Notes: generated by a model not told the origin, from the letters alone. 64,000 nt of DNA from DATJGF01 sp035495315 (GCA_035495315.1 DATJGF010000129.1:1-64000); one strand, 5' to 3'; positions 37,225-46,146 are shown, counted from the stretch's first letter. Made by a program: numbers and translations.

Positions 37225-37725
37225 CTACTTAAGACTTACCTTAACCTCCGGACGACTGCCCAAATGCGCCGCAGACTGCGTTTTCGTTGGCGGAGTTACA
37301 GCTTCGTCATTCAGCGCGGCGGCATTGGGCTCGGACTTTAGAAGATTGCAGAATCTACGCGCGCGTTTCGCAACCGTCGCACTGGGTTTGCGGATTTGAG
37401 CCGGCGCGTTCCACAAAACGTAAAATTCAAAATCGGTCGGCGAACGCCGGAAAGTTCTTTCGAAGTTGGCGCAACGGTCACGCATCGCTGCTTGTGCTAT
37501 CGGTAAAGATTGTTCAGCGTTTCTCCAGTTGGCGGTCGCAGGCGCGTAACGATGCCACACACGCGGTTTGATCTGATAACGTGAGACTTCACCAGCGGCC
37601 CCTAGCGCGTGGTCATTGTTTCCCGATTCGAGTTGCGCCAATGCCGCCCAGCGCTCCATGCCCCAGACATGCACACCGGCACTAAAGGCCAGCACTACCC
37701 CCAAACTCAACATTTTCCATTTCAT
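37225..37725 (-). CDS. Small lytic-transglycosylase-like exported protein
   Basis: A 166-residue protein from ATG 37725 with signal peptide KMLSLGVVLAFSAGVHVWG. The mature part reads ALAQLESGNNDHALG, then EVSRYQIKPRVWHRY and later EFYVLWNAP. This is the catalytic-Glu / YQI / YN pattern of soluble lytic transglycosylases in shortened form. It may cleave peptidoglycan locally. The tail (VTPPTKTQSAAHLGSRPEVK) is low complexity. Assignment is by motif only. ATG 37740 is an alternative start. Confidence 0.6.
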   Translation of the reverse strand: MKWKMLSLGVVLAFSAGVHVWGMERWAALAQLESGNNDHALGAAGEVSRYQIKPRVWHRYAPATANWRNAEQSLPIAQAAMRDRCANFERTFRRSPTDFEFYVLWNAPAQIRKPSATVAKRARRFCNLLKSEPNAAALNDEAVTPPTKTQSAAHLGSRPEVKVSLK

Positions 37726-38041
37726 CTCGCGGCTCCGCAAATACAGCTATCGCTCAGGCTACACTCTTCCAAGCAGACTTGGTTCAATCATCGAATCCTT
37801 ATTATTCACGCAGGAATATATCCCTAGTGTCAACTTGCGTTTTTCCTGGGGTTCCTTAGGGCGATACCCGACCTGGGAGCCAGGTTGCCGTTAGTATCTT
37901 TTGCGGATTCTGATTCTGCATCCTCAACTTTTTTCTATTGCAAGCCGCAGTTCCGCAATGACTTGAGCGGGAAATTAATACCGACACGCAGATTTTTGAA
38001 AGATCAGTGCTGCTTCTTACGTAGTCATTATAGACACCATT

Positions 38042-38362
38042 ATGAAAGCTTGTTTATCCAGAATCGAAAACTGGGAGTTCCTCGCTCGGCAGGCTCAGTT
38101 CCAGCCGGCGACCATGGCCGCTCTTTGCCCGGTTTCGCTGAGACATCTGCAGCGGTTCTTCACCGATCACTTCAGCCAAACACCAGGCATATGGAGCCGC
38201 CAACTGCGCTGTCGCATCGCCAGACAACTCATCACCGAAGGCTGGTCCAATAAGGCCGTGGCGGCCGAGTTGGGATTTTCCAACGAATCACACCTGTGTC
38301 ATGAATTTAGACGATTTTACGGCGGACCGCCGCGGAGTTTCGGTCCACGATTTGGAACATAA
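38042..38362 (+). CDS. Stand-alone AraC-type DNA-binding protein
   Basis: A 106-residue protein that is only an AraC/XylS double helix-turn-helix. First HTH: LSRIENWEFLARQAQFQPATMAA region with VSLRHLQRFFTDHF. Second HTH: NKAVAAELGFSNESHLCHEF ending FYGGPPRSF, the family signature. There is no N-terminal ligand domain, so it either binds DNA constitutively or is a degraded regulator. The 301-bp spacer on its left holds only a small hairpin, ACCTGG-GAG-CCAGGT, at 37871-37885. Confidence 0.8.
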   Translation: MKACLSRIENWEFLARQAQFQPATMAALCPVSLRHLQRFFTDHFSQTPGIWSRQLRCRIARQLITEGWSNKAVAAELGFSNESHLCHEFRRFYGGPPRSFGPRFGT

Positions 38363-38712
38363 CCTTCATCTGTGGACCGATCCCGGGCGAAGGATGGTGC
38401 TGGTTCCCCGACAAACTGCATCAAGGAGAGGTAGGGAACATTTGCGGAGCCGCACCCATATGCTCAGGAACGCATGGGGTCTATTTAGTTCAACGCGAGT
38501 GGTCCAACGCGAAAAAAAGATGCGTTTAGCGCCCTTTGGGTGGATGCCTCTGGACTGATTCCAGATGCGCATGCGCTGGAGCTCAGGCCTGCGTTTGTAC
38601 CAACGCGGCCTGAGCCCCCTCCTCTCCAGGACACCCCTCGCCTGCAGCGTCATGCGGCCGATTCCGAGTCTCTCTCCCCAACCCTGTCAGGCTGTTAAAT
38701 CGGGCTGGTGAA
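38363..38712. other. 350-bp spacer without a convincing gene
   Basis: Open frames at 38301-38558 (+) and 38366-38653 (-) have no protein-like pattern and the first overlaps the AraC-type gene. No repeat, RNA or promoter is evident by eye. Confidence 0.4.
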
Positions 38713-38838
38713 ATGACAAAACGCCCCTGTTTTGAAGCGGTCGCTGGCTTTGTTCTGGATCAAATGCGCGATAACGTGCACCTTCTCAAACTGAAGATGT
38801 CTGAACTCAACTTCGGTGGAGCCAATCATTGTGACTAA
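38713..38838 (+). CDS. Possible 41-residue leader ORF coupled to the ABC exporter
   Basis: ATG 38713 opens 41 codons (MTKRPCFEAVAGFVLDQMRD to GGANHCD) ending at TAA 38836-38838. Its stop overlaps the likely GTG start of the ABC gene (38831) by 8 bp, the same overlap length as between the two ABC genes. This suggests a translated leader or small accessory peptide. No relatives are recognised, so it may be chance. Confidence 0.3.
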   Translation: MTKRPCFEAVAGFVLDQMRDNVHLLKLKMSELNFGGANHCD

Positions 38839-40750
38839 CGTCGGCACCGTTAACCTCAAGGCAGAACGCTATTCGACTGGAGAGCTGGTGCGCCGGTTAT
38901 TGGGCCTGGCATGGCAGTTTCGTGCAGACTGTTTGCTGTCAGTCGTGCTGAGTTTGGCGCTGTTGCTATTAGGCCTGTTAGGGCTCCAACTCCTGGGCGT
39001 GGCTGTCGATGTGATCCGCCACGCGCTTGATTCGTCGCAACACGCACCGGTCTATCCATTCAACTGGATTCCACCTCGGTCCTGGAAGCCGTTGCAGATT
39101 ATTACCGTGCTTTCGCTGGCGATAATCGCACAGGCCTTGTTACGGGCCGTGCTGACCTACCATTACAACATGGTCACAGCGCGGCTCGCGCAAGGAAAGA
39201 TTGTTCCGAATCTGCGCGATCGTCTTTACGATCGGCTGCAACGACTTAGCTTCCGCTTCTTCGATGTCCATGGTTCCAGCTCGATCTTCAACCGGGTCAC
39301 GGGTGACGTCCAAAACACGCGCTTGTTCGTCGATGGCGTGGTTCTGCAGGGGCTAAACATGCTGCTAACGCTAGTCGCCTATTTCATTTTCATGTGGCGT
39401 ATCCATCCCGGGCTTACGTTGGCTTGTCTTTCGGTAACCGTCGGGCTGTGGTATGTCACCCATTATTATTCTGGTAAGCTGCGACCGGCTTACTTGCGCA
39501 ATCGCGAACTCTATGACGAGCTGGTGCAACTCTTCAGCGAGAGCGTTCGGGGGATGCAGACCATCAAGGGATTTGCTGCTGAGCCGCACCAAATGCAGCG
39601 TTTTGAACAAGCCAATCAAAGCGTTTCTCAGCAGCAAAAGCGCATTTTCCTGGATCTGGCCGTGTTCACGCCGGCGACTCAGTTCCTGTCACAATCCAGT
39701 CTCGTAATCCTCTTTGCCTACGGCGGTTGGCTGTATGTCCAGGGCAGAATTGCGTTGGGCAGTGGCTTGGTTGTGTTCGGCGGCCTTTTGCAGCAGTTCA
39801 ATGGGCAAGTCGCCAACATCACAACGATTGCCAACTCCGTTCAACAAAGCTTCACCGCCGCGCGTCGTGTCTTTGAGGTCCTCGATACCCCATCTGAAGT
39901 AGAAAACATTCCGGACGCCAAGATGGTCACCCAGGTCACAGGGCATGTCACTTTCGACCATGTTTCCTTCGGGTACCAACCGGACGCGCTGGTGTTGCGC
40001 GATATTTCGTTCCAGGCTAAACCCGGTCAGGTGATCGGTATTTTTGGGATGACCGGATCGGGCAAAAGTTCCCTGCTGAGCTTAATTCCACGCTTTTATG
40101 ACCCGCAGCAAGGGTGCATCCGCGTTGACGGGTTGGACTTGCGGCAACTCGATCTCGACTCCTTCCGCCGGCGGATCGGAATAGTTTATCAGGAAAGCTT
40201 CCTGTTCTCGAACACGGTTGCGGCGAATATTTCCTTTGGTAACCCTCATGCCACCCAAGAACAAATCGAGCGGGCTGCCCGCACCGCCTCAGCCCACGAT
40301 TTTATTATCACCTTGCCTCAAGGCTATGACACGGTGTTAGGCGAATCGGGCGTGGACCTCTCTGGGGGCCAACGCCAGCGCCTGGCGCTGGCCCGCGCTC
40401 TTCTCCTGGAACCGCCCATCCTCTTGCTCGACGATCCAACCGCATCCGTTGATCCTAAAACCGAGCAGGAAATTGTCCTGGCCTTGCGTCACGCGATGGC
40501 CGGCCGCACGACATTTGTGGTTGCTAATCGCCTGAGTTTGCTGCGCCAGGCAGACATGATCCTGGTTTTAGAAAATGGCCGCTTGGTCGCTGCCGGAACT
40601 CATGCCGACTTGCTTCGCATCCGCGGCCCTTATCGCGAAACAGCCGCGCTGCAATTGATGGACTTGAGTGATCAGCATGCCGAGTCGCGAACCCCTGTTT
40701 CGCAAGCAGCAACGTCGCCGTCTGTAGGTGTTTGCTCCGGGTATGTCTAA
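38831..40750 (+). CDS. ABC exporter half-transporter A, degenerate ATPase site
   Basis: About 640 residues: six-helix membrane domain (about 35-330), then a nucleotide-binding domain. Numbers count from an upstream GTG at 38816. Walker A is GMTGSGKSS (411-419) and the signature LSGGQ (515-519) is intact. Walker B ends ILLLD539-D540, with Asp in place of catalytic Glu, and the H-loop is VAN571RLS, with Asn in place of His. GTG 38831 is favoured as start because GGTGGAG lies 9 bp upstream. The gene overlaps the second half-transporter by 8 bp. Together they form a heterodimeric exporter of the TM287/288 or BmrCD type. The cargo is unknown (lipid, drug or peptide). Confidence 0.9.
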   Translation: MTNVGTVNLKAERYSTGELVRRLLGLAWQFRADCLLSVVLSLALLLLGLLGLQLLGVAVDVIRHALDSSQHAPVYPFNWIPPRSWKPLQIITVLSLAIIAQALLRAVLTYHYNMVTARLAQGKIVPNLRDRLYDRLQRLSFRFFDVHGSSSIFNRVTGDVQNTRLFVDGVVLQGLNMLLTLVAYFIFMWRIHPGLTLACLSVTVGLWYVTHYYSGKLRPAYLRNRELYDELVQLFSESVRGMQTIKGFAAEPHQMQRFEQANQSVSQQQKRIFLDLAVFTPATQFLSQSSLVILFAYGGWLYVQGRIALGSGLVVFGGLLQQFNGQVANITTIANSVQQSFTAARRVFEVLDTPSEVENIPDAKMVTQVTGHVTFDHVSFGYQPDALVLRDISFQAKPGQVIGIFGMTGSGKSSLLSLIPRFYDPQQGCIRVDGLDLRQLDLDSFRRRIGIVYQESFLFSNTVAANISFGNPHATQEQIERAARTASAHDFIITLPQGYDTVLGESGVDLSGGQRQRLALARALLLEPPILLLDDPTASVDPKTEQEIVLALRHAMAGRTTFVVANRLSLLRQADMILVLENGRLVAAGTHADLLRIRGPYRETAALQLMDLSDQHAESRTPVSQAATSPSVGVCSGYV

Positions 40751-42605
40751 GGCGCCAAAACCGAACCTTCGCCCCGAGCCCGACCACAACGCTCGGGAAG
40801 CAATTACCTATTTCCGGCCGGTCGAAGATCGCGAAGCGGATTGGGCACCGTTGAGTGCTCAGCTCATCCGCAGGATTTTTACCTATACCCGCCCTTATGC
40901 GGCGCGCCGGAACTGGTTATTTGTGCTCACGTTCGCGCGCGGCCTGCAACTACCCGCCCTGGCTTGGATGATCGGCCAAACGATTAACGGTCCGGTCGCT
41001 TCTAAAGATCTGACGGGCATTTATCTTCATTCGGCCATTTACCTGGGTCTTGTGCTGGCGATGATTACGACCTTGCACTTCCGCCAGCGCTTTGCGCTCG
41101 AACTGGGAGAAGCCGTCGCCCACGACATGCGCTCGGAGCTGTTCCGGAAATTGTGCGCACAACCCATGTCGTTCTTCAACAAAACCAAGTTTGGCCGAAT
41201 CATCAGCCGCATGACTTCCGACATTGAAAGTGTGCGCGTTGCCGTTCAGGACGTCGCGTTTGTGGTCACGATCCAGGCCGTGCAGATGAGTGTCGCAGCC
41301 CTGCTCATGGCCTGGTACAATTGGAAGCTCTTCTCACTGATGCTGCTGCTGGTCCCGCCGATCTGGTTCATTAACCAACGGTTCCGTCGCGAAGTCAGCT
41401 ATCAGCTTCGTAAAATGCAGGAAACTTGGAGCCGGCTGACCTCTACCCTGGGCGAATCAGTGGGCGGGGTTCGAGTCACTCAGGCCTTTGTCCGGCAGGA
41501 GATTAATGCTGGCTTTTTCCGAAAGCTCGTCAATCTGCATGGTGAAAACAATGTAGGCGTCGCCCGGGCGTCGGCGGTTTTTATCCCGCTTTTGCAGATG
41601 AAGAGTCAATTGTTCCTGGGGGCAATGGCTCTGCTCAGCGGTTATGGGGCGCTCCAGTGGCACGGTTGGCTGCATATGGAGGTCGGCGACCTCGTTATGT
41701 TCTTCTTCCTCGCCAATTTCTTTTTCGACCCTGTCCAGGTCATCGGCAATCAATACAACCAGGCCTTGTCAGCCATGGCTGGGGCCGAGCGATTTTTCCG
41801 GTTGATGGATCGCGCCCCGGAATGGGCCGACCTGGCCTCTGCGAAAAAGCTGCCTCCAATCCACGGGCGGGTCGAGTTCCAGAATGTTCACTTCGAATAT
41901 GAGCCCGGCCGCCCGGTCCTCGCCGACATCTCATTTGTCGCAGAACCCGGGCAAACGGTGGCGCTGGTAGGCCACACCGGCAGCGGCAAAACAACTATAG
42001 CCGGTTTGCTCCAGAAGTTTTATCTGCCGAATAATGGACGCGTGTTGGTGGACGGCTTCAATTTGCAGGACGTCACCAGCCATTCATTGCATGCTCAAAT
42101 GGGCAGTGTGCAGCAAAATAATTTCCTGTTTACCGGTTCGGTAATTGACAATATCCGCTTGGCCCGTCCTCAAGCCTCGGAAAACGACGTACGGACCACA
42201 TTGGCGGCGCTCAGCTGCCTTGATCTGCTGGAAAATCTCCCTCGCGGGCTGCATTCTGAAGTCGGAGAGAAGAGTGCGTCCCTTTCGATGGGCCAACGGC
42301 AGCTGATTTGTTTTGCGCGGGCTATGCAGCCCGACCCGAGAATTGTTGTACTCGACGAGGCCACCAGTGCCATTGATACTGTTACGGAAACGCGCCTGCA
42401 AACGGCCCTGGAGAATCTGCTGCGAGGTCGTACCGCGTTTGTCATCGCGCACCGGTTGAGCACCATTCGAAAAGCGGATCTAGTCCTGGTGCTCGACCAA
42501 GGGCGGATTGTGGAACGTGGGACGCATAAAGAGCTTTTAGCGGCGGGCGGGGTCTATGCTCAATTGCACGCTGAATTTGTCGGTGCAGGCGTTCGAGCTG
42601 ATTGA
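40743..42605 (+). CDS. ABC exporter half-transporter B, catalytic ATPase site
   Basis: A 620-residue partner: membrane domain then NBD with Walker A GHTGSGKTT, intact Walker B VVLDE539 and H-loop VIAH570RLS. Its signature motif is LSMGQ (514-518) instead of LSGGQ. This is the mirror of half A: half B's Walker/His residues pair with A's perfect LSGGQ (active site), while A's defective residues pair with B's altered signature (silent site). Start ATG 40743 overlaps A's stop (ATGTCTAA), so the pair is translationally coupled. It exports an unknown substrate from the cytoplasm. Confidence 0.93.
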   Translation: MSKAPKPNLRPEPDHNAREAITYFRPVEDREADWAPLSAQLIRRIFTYTRPYAARRNWLFVLTFARGLQLPALAWMIGQTINGPVASKDLTGIYLHSAIYLGLVLAMITTLHFRQRFALELGEAVAHDMRSELFRKLCAQPMSFFNKTKFGRIISRMTSDIESVRVAVQDVAFVVTIQAVQMSVAALLMAWYNWKLFSLMLLLVPPIWFINQRFRREVSYQLRKMQETWSRLTSTLGESVGGVRVTQAFVRQEINAGFFRKLVNLHGENNVGVARASAVFIPLLQMKSQLFLGAMALLSGYGALQWHGWLHMEVGDLVMFFFLANFFFDPVQVIGNQYNQALSAMAGAERFFRLMDRAPEWADLASAKKLPPIHGRVEFQNVHFEYEPGRPVLADISFVAEPGQTVALVGHTGSGKTTIAGLLQKFYLPNNGRVLVDGFNLQDVTSHSLHAQMGSVQQNNFLFTGSVIDNIRLARPQASENDVRTTLAALSCLDLLENLPRGLHSEVGEKSASLSMGQRQLICFARAMQPDPRIVVLDEATSAIDTVTETRLQTALENLLRGRTAFVIAHRLSTIRKADLVLVLDQGRIVERGTHKELLAAGGVYAQLHAEFVGAGVRAD

Positions 42606-42773
42606 TTGCCTTTTTGATTTGGCAGCGGTAGGAGTTGCGCTAAATTTAACGTCGCGGGTGACCTCGGTGTAGAGGAGAGGGTGGGTGGTCTGGTTTCCGC
42701 CATTTTTGCGCAACCTGTCACTCATAGTCTGTGGTGCCATACATTATTATCCTCGCCGTGAAGAAGAACTTCG

Positions 42774-43457
42774 ATGACCGGTCTTGATGTAAGAAAACAG
42801 TTCGGAGCCGCGGTTCGAGCTCACCGGCTCCGCCTGGGCCTTTCCCAGGAGACTCTGGCAGAACGCGCCGAACTGCACCGCACCTACGTCACTGACGTGG
42901 AGCGTGGCGCTCGCAACCTGTCGTTAGAAAGCATTTCGAGGCTCGCTCGGGCGCTTGATATCTCCATTGGCTCCCTCTTTCTCTCGTCCACAGGCGGCGA
43001 GTCCAATGACCAAAACTCTGGATCGATTCACATACTGCTGGTCGAAGATGACCCCAAGGATATTGAGTTGGCTTTAAGAGCGTTTGCCGAGGCCAAACTA
43101 GCCAATCAAATTGAAATTGCTCGCGACGGTGCCACAGCCCTCGATTATATGCTTTGCCGTGGGCGCTACGCTCAGCGGCAACCTAAAACCCCGCCGCATG
43201 TCGTGCTCCTCGATCTCTATCTGCCCAAGGTCGACGGGCTGGAGGTGCTGCGAAGCATGAGAGCCAACGACACGACGCGTCGCACCCATGTCGTCGTGCT
43301 CACTAATTCCCGAAGCGATGCGCACGTCCGCGAAGCGCTTCGACTCGGAGCCGACGCCTATATTGTGAAGCCGATCGACTTCCAAAGTTTCAGCGCCATC
43401 ACTCCCCAACTCAATCTCTATTGGAGCCTGCTCAACCACCAGCGGCTCGGCTCCTGA
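42774..43457 (+). CDS. XRE helix-turn-helix fused to a response-regulator receiver
   Basis: A 227-residue protein with reversed domain order. Residues 8-70 are an XRE/Cro-type HTH (LRLGLSQETLAERAELHRTY, then the typical DVERGARNLSLESI). Residues 85-225 are a receiver domain of the Rcp1/phytochrome-response type: acidic E91-D92-D93, phospho-acceptor D147 (LLDLYLP), T177 and K199 (VKP). All phosphorylation residues are present. No histidine kinase is nearby. It probably binds DNA through XRE under control of receiver phosphorylation. The start is ATG 42774. It could regulate the ABC exporter just upstream, but that is inference. Confidence 0.88.
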   Translation: MTGLDVRKQFGAAVRAHRLRLGLSQETLAERAELHRTYVTDVERGARNLSLESISRLARALDISIGSLFLSSTGGESNDQNSGSIHILLVEDDPKDIELALRAFAEAKLANQIEIARDGATALDYMLCRGRYAQRQPKTPPHVVLLDLYLPKVDGLEVLRSMRANDTTRRTHVVVLTNSRSDAHVREALRLGADAYIVKPIDFQSFSAITPQLNLYWSLLNHQRLGS

Positions 43458-43556
43458 GGGTCTCCAAACGGCGGTCTCTACCGCTCTGGTCCATGTGAAC
43501 CCACTGCGGTGTCCGGTTCTTTCACTGGCCGGGCAAGGGCCGCAAACTCACGCTCG

Positions 43557-44249
43557 CTATTTGCCGCCTTTGACCTTCATCCGCTTCGCCTCTCGCCACC
43601 AACTGAGCCAACGCCAGCTATCCCAAATCGGATGAATCTTACTCTGTTCGGTTTTGTAAATTACCTGCACCGGAACGAATTCGACTCGGTAGCCAGCTTG
43701 CAAAAAGGCAAGCAGGACGTCGGATTCAATCTCGAAATGACTGGTCGCAATCGGCAATTTTGCCCACGCTTCGAGCCGCATTAACCGATACCCGCATTGA
43801 GAGTCAGGCAGCCGCTGTCCCGCGAGTCGCGACAGCCGCGAACTCATCCAGCGGTTTACGTGCCGCCGCAGCCAGGGCATTTTCTCCATACCAGGCATGC
43901 GATTGCCCACCACCAGCGCCGCACCCCTTTGCTCGACGCACTCAAAGAAGGACGGAATATCCTCTGCCGAGTGCTGTCCATCCCCATCAAGCGTAAGCAC
44001 CCACCCAAATCCGGCCTCCCGCGCCCTTTCCCAGCCAAAGCGCAACGCCGCGCCTTTGCCCAGGTTGGTCTCATGGCGCAATACAATCGCCCCTGCCTCT
44101 CGAGCAGTTTCACTCGTGTTGTCTGTCGAACCGTCGTCTACGACGTAAACCGTCCGGAAATAAGCACCGACAGCTCGCACGAGCGGGGCAATGGTCGATT
44201 CTTCGTTCAGACAGGGGATCACCACCGCGCAGTTGGACCGCCAATCCAT
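43557..44249 (-). CDS. Family 2 glycosyltransferase (polyprenol-phosphate-sugar type)
   Basis: A 230-residue cytoplasmic GT-A enzyme: VVIPCLNEESTI at the start, DDGSTDNT nucleotide site, catalytic metal motif DGDGQH, then QCGYRLMRLEAW. It is most like dolichol/undecaprenyl-phosphate mannosyl- or glucosyltransferases (DPM1/GtrB) but lacks membrane helices. It adds a sugar to a lipid carrier or a natural-product acceptor. It lies directly downstream of the halogenase-like flavoprotein on the same strand, 95 bp apart, so the two may act in one pathway. Confidence 0.88.
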   Translation of the reverse strand: MDWRSNCAVVIPCLNEESTIAPLVRAVGAYFRTVYVVDDGSTDNTSETAREAGAIVLRHETNLGKGAALRFGWERAREAGFGWVLTLDGDGQHSAEDIPSFFECVEQRGAALVVGNRMPGMEKMPWLRRHVNRWMSSRLSRLAGQRLPDSQCGYRLMRLEAWAKLPIATSHFEIESDVLLAFLQAGYRVEFVPVQVIYKTEQSKIHPIWDSWRWLSWWREAKRMKVKGGK

Positions 44250-44343
44250 CGTCGCAACTTAGTCGCAACCCTCAAGAAATGAACAGAACAAAACGAGCCG
44301 AAAGCAAAAGAAAACCTCAAAGTCGAGGCTTTCAGCGCTGGCG

Positions 44344-45975
44344 CTAACGGGGTAATACCGGCTGCTCTGGTTGCATCCCAATATCGCGGGATGTCTTAGC
44401 GTTGCCTGACACTGCCGTTGCTTTCACCCGGTCAAGTGGAACCCGTGCAATCCCGCCAGGTCCGAGGCGCGTAAACCAGGTCCGCCAGCCTTCAGTCAAT
44501 TCGAGCCAGAACCAACCTCTAAACGCTCGAAATAACGGCCAAGCGTTACTCGTGGCGAAAGTGTAACCCTGAAATAGAAATCGGAATCGATGATTGTGCT
44601 TGCCCCATTGATCGCGGCGGTGTCGGGACCGCGCCATTTGTGCGAAACGTCGATTGTAAGCGCGGATCAGGCGAAAAAAAGGTACCGAGAGTGGCGTTGA
44701 GAACACCGGCTCGATCAAAGCTTTCGCACCGCGTTTGTACGGTTGGGATGCGACCCCCAGGTAATACAGGCCCAGATCCAACAGGAACGCCAGCCGCATC
44801 AGGTCGAAATCCCCCATGTACTCATATTTGTCCTGGTATAGCGCCTGAAACCATTCGCTGTAACTGCGGCTGAAGTCTTGATTGTGTTTGTTGACCCGTG
44901 CAGCCACTGCCGCGCCCTTCTGCTGTGCCAGGATCAGATCGGCGGCCGCGGATGTGGTAAACGAAATCCAATCCATGCCCGGGCTGTAAAAAGGATCCAG
45001 AAATGCCGCCGCGTCGCCGACCAGCACGAAACCGTCTCCGGCGAACGTCGTGCTGTAGTAGGGAAGGTTTTTGCGCCAATGCACATCGCCTTCGCGCCAT
45101 TGCGCCTCCGCCATCAATTCCCGCGCAACGGGATGCCGCGAGAGAAATTGCTTCAGCCGATCCCCCAGGGAGCCGTTCTCCGGCCAGCCCATCAACCGCT
45201 GGTCGAACACAACGCCGATACTCACATCGCCGCCTTTTAGCGGAATGCACCACGCCCACCAACCGGGTCCAACAAAGTGATTCGTAGCGGTCGCGCGAAT
45301 ACCGTTGCAAGCCATCGACCACTGCGGGTACTTCTTCGCCAGTTCAAATCCATCCCAATCCTTTACCCCGGTCCAGCGGGCCCAGACTGCCGTGGTCGGG
45401 TGCAGTGTATTGGGTCGCCACCAGCCTTCTTGCCGGGCCAGCAGCGCTGCCACACCGGAGGCATCTATTACCCATCGCGCCGAGATCTTCCTCAACTGGT
45501 CGCCTTGCTTTACCTCAAGAACTTGCTCGCCACCCGGGACGAGCGCGATGCGGCTGACGCTGCCTGGTCGCAACAGCGACGCCCCGAGCCCAACCGCGCG
45601 CCGTAGCACCTCTTCGTCCAATGCCGCCCGGTCCACTTGATAGGCCGGCACACGCGATAAATATCGGCCGCCCACTTCGCTGCATTCATCCAGCGATTGC
45701 GTTTGGTTGTTGTAAAACCAAAAACGCATGCCCTGTTTGACCAGGTGCGCCTCGTTCAGGTACTGGGTCAAGCCCAGCACCCGGCTCAGGAAATAGCCAC
45801 TGACCTCAACCGTCGCTTCCCCCACACGGCGGCCGAACACCAGAGACTTCTCAATGATCAAAACCCTCAACTTCGGCTGCTCACGCAGTAGCAGAATCGC
45901 GCTGGCGGCCCCCGCTAATGCCCCGCCGACGATCGCGACATCGTAACTCGATTCTTTTATCTCAGGCGCGCCCAT
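44344..45975 (-). CDS. FAD-dependent halogenase-like oxidoreductase
   Basis: A 543-residue flavoprotein from ATG 45975. FAD motif VAIVGGALAGAASA (13-26), GEATVEVSGYFL (52-63). The flavin-halogenase signature WxWxIP is present as W240-A-W242-C-I244-P245, and FLDPFYSPGMD (325-335) matches the FAD/halide region of phenol-type halogenases such as CmlS. The rest is a C-terminal helical domain of ~200 residues. It may halogenate a carrier-bound or lipid aromatic, or be a geranylgeranyl-reductase-like enzyme. The frame runs on to 46020, but those first 15 codons are a dispersed hairpin repeat, so the internal ATG is chosen. Confidence 0.82.
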   Translation of the reverse strand: MGAPEIKESSYDVAIVGGALAGAASAILLLREQPKLRVLIIEKSLVFGRRVGEATVEVSGYFLSRVLGLTQYLNEAHLVKQGMRFWFYNNQTQSLDECSEVGGRYLSRVPAYQVDRAALDEEVLRRAVGLGASLLRPGSVSRIALVPGGEQVLEVKQGDQLRKISARWVIDASGVAALLARQEGWWRPNTLHPTTAVWARWTGVKDWDGFELAKKYPQWSMACNGIRATATNHFVGPGWWAWCIPLKGGDVSIGVVFDQRLMGWPENGSLGDRLKQFLSRHPVARELMAEAQWREGDVHWRKNLPYYSTTFAGDGFVLVGDAAAFLDPFYSPGMDWISFTTSAAADLILAQQKGAAVAARVNKHNQDFSRSYSEWFQALYQDKYEYMGDFDLMRLAFLLDLGLYYLGVASQPYKRGAKALIEPVFSTPLSVPFFRLIRAYNRRFAQMARSRHRRDQWGKHNHRFRFLFQGYTFATSNAWPLFRAFRGWFWLELTEGWRTWFTRLGPGGIARVPLDRVKATAVSGNAKTSRDIGMQPEQPVLPR

Positions 45976-45983
45976 TTTCGTCG

Positions 45984-46029
45984 CGGCGGGCGTCTCGCCA
46001 GCCGTAGAGCCGGGCGTCACGCCCGGTGG
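45984..46029. repeat. Double-hairpin dispersed repeat, copy 1
   Basis: GGGCGTCTCGCC-AGCC and GCCGGGCGTCACGCCCGG are two small stem-loops in tandem, joined by GTAGA. A second member of the family lies at 53861-53913. The repeat extends the flavoprotein's reading frame at its 5' end. Confidence 0.7.
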
Positions 46030-46098
46030 ATTGACCTTCTGAAATCTTCATCGCGTGAAAGTGTCTTAGGCTGTTCGCGAAATCCTGCATTGAGGCCC

Positions 46099-46114
46099 GA
46101 CGGCTTAAGCCGTC
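46099..46114. terminator. Perfect 16-bp palindrome between convergently oriented units
   Basis: GACGGCTTAAGCCGTC is fully self-complementary and is followed by CTTTAC. It lies just beyond the 3' end of the 46147-46764 gene and upstream of the flavoprotein. It probably ends minus-strand transcription or is a repeat. Confidence 0.45.
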
Positions 46115-46146
46115 CTTTACGTCAGGCAACATTCCCGACGCCGCCT

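Noticed and set aside
38301..38558. 85-residue frame after the AraC-type gene
   Set aside because: It overlaps the AraC-type gene in another frame and has no recognisable pattern.
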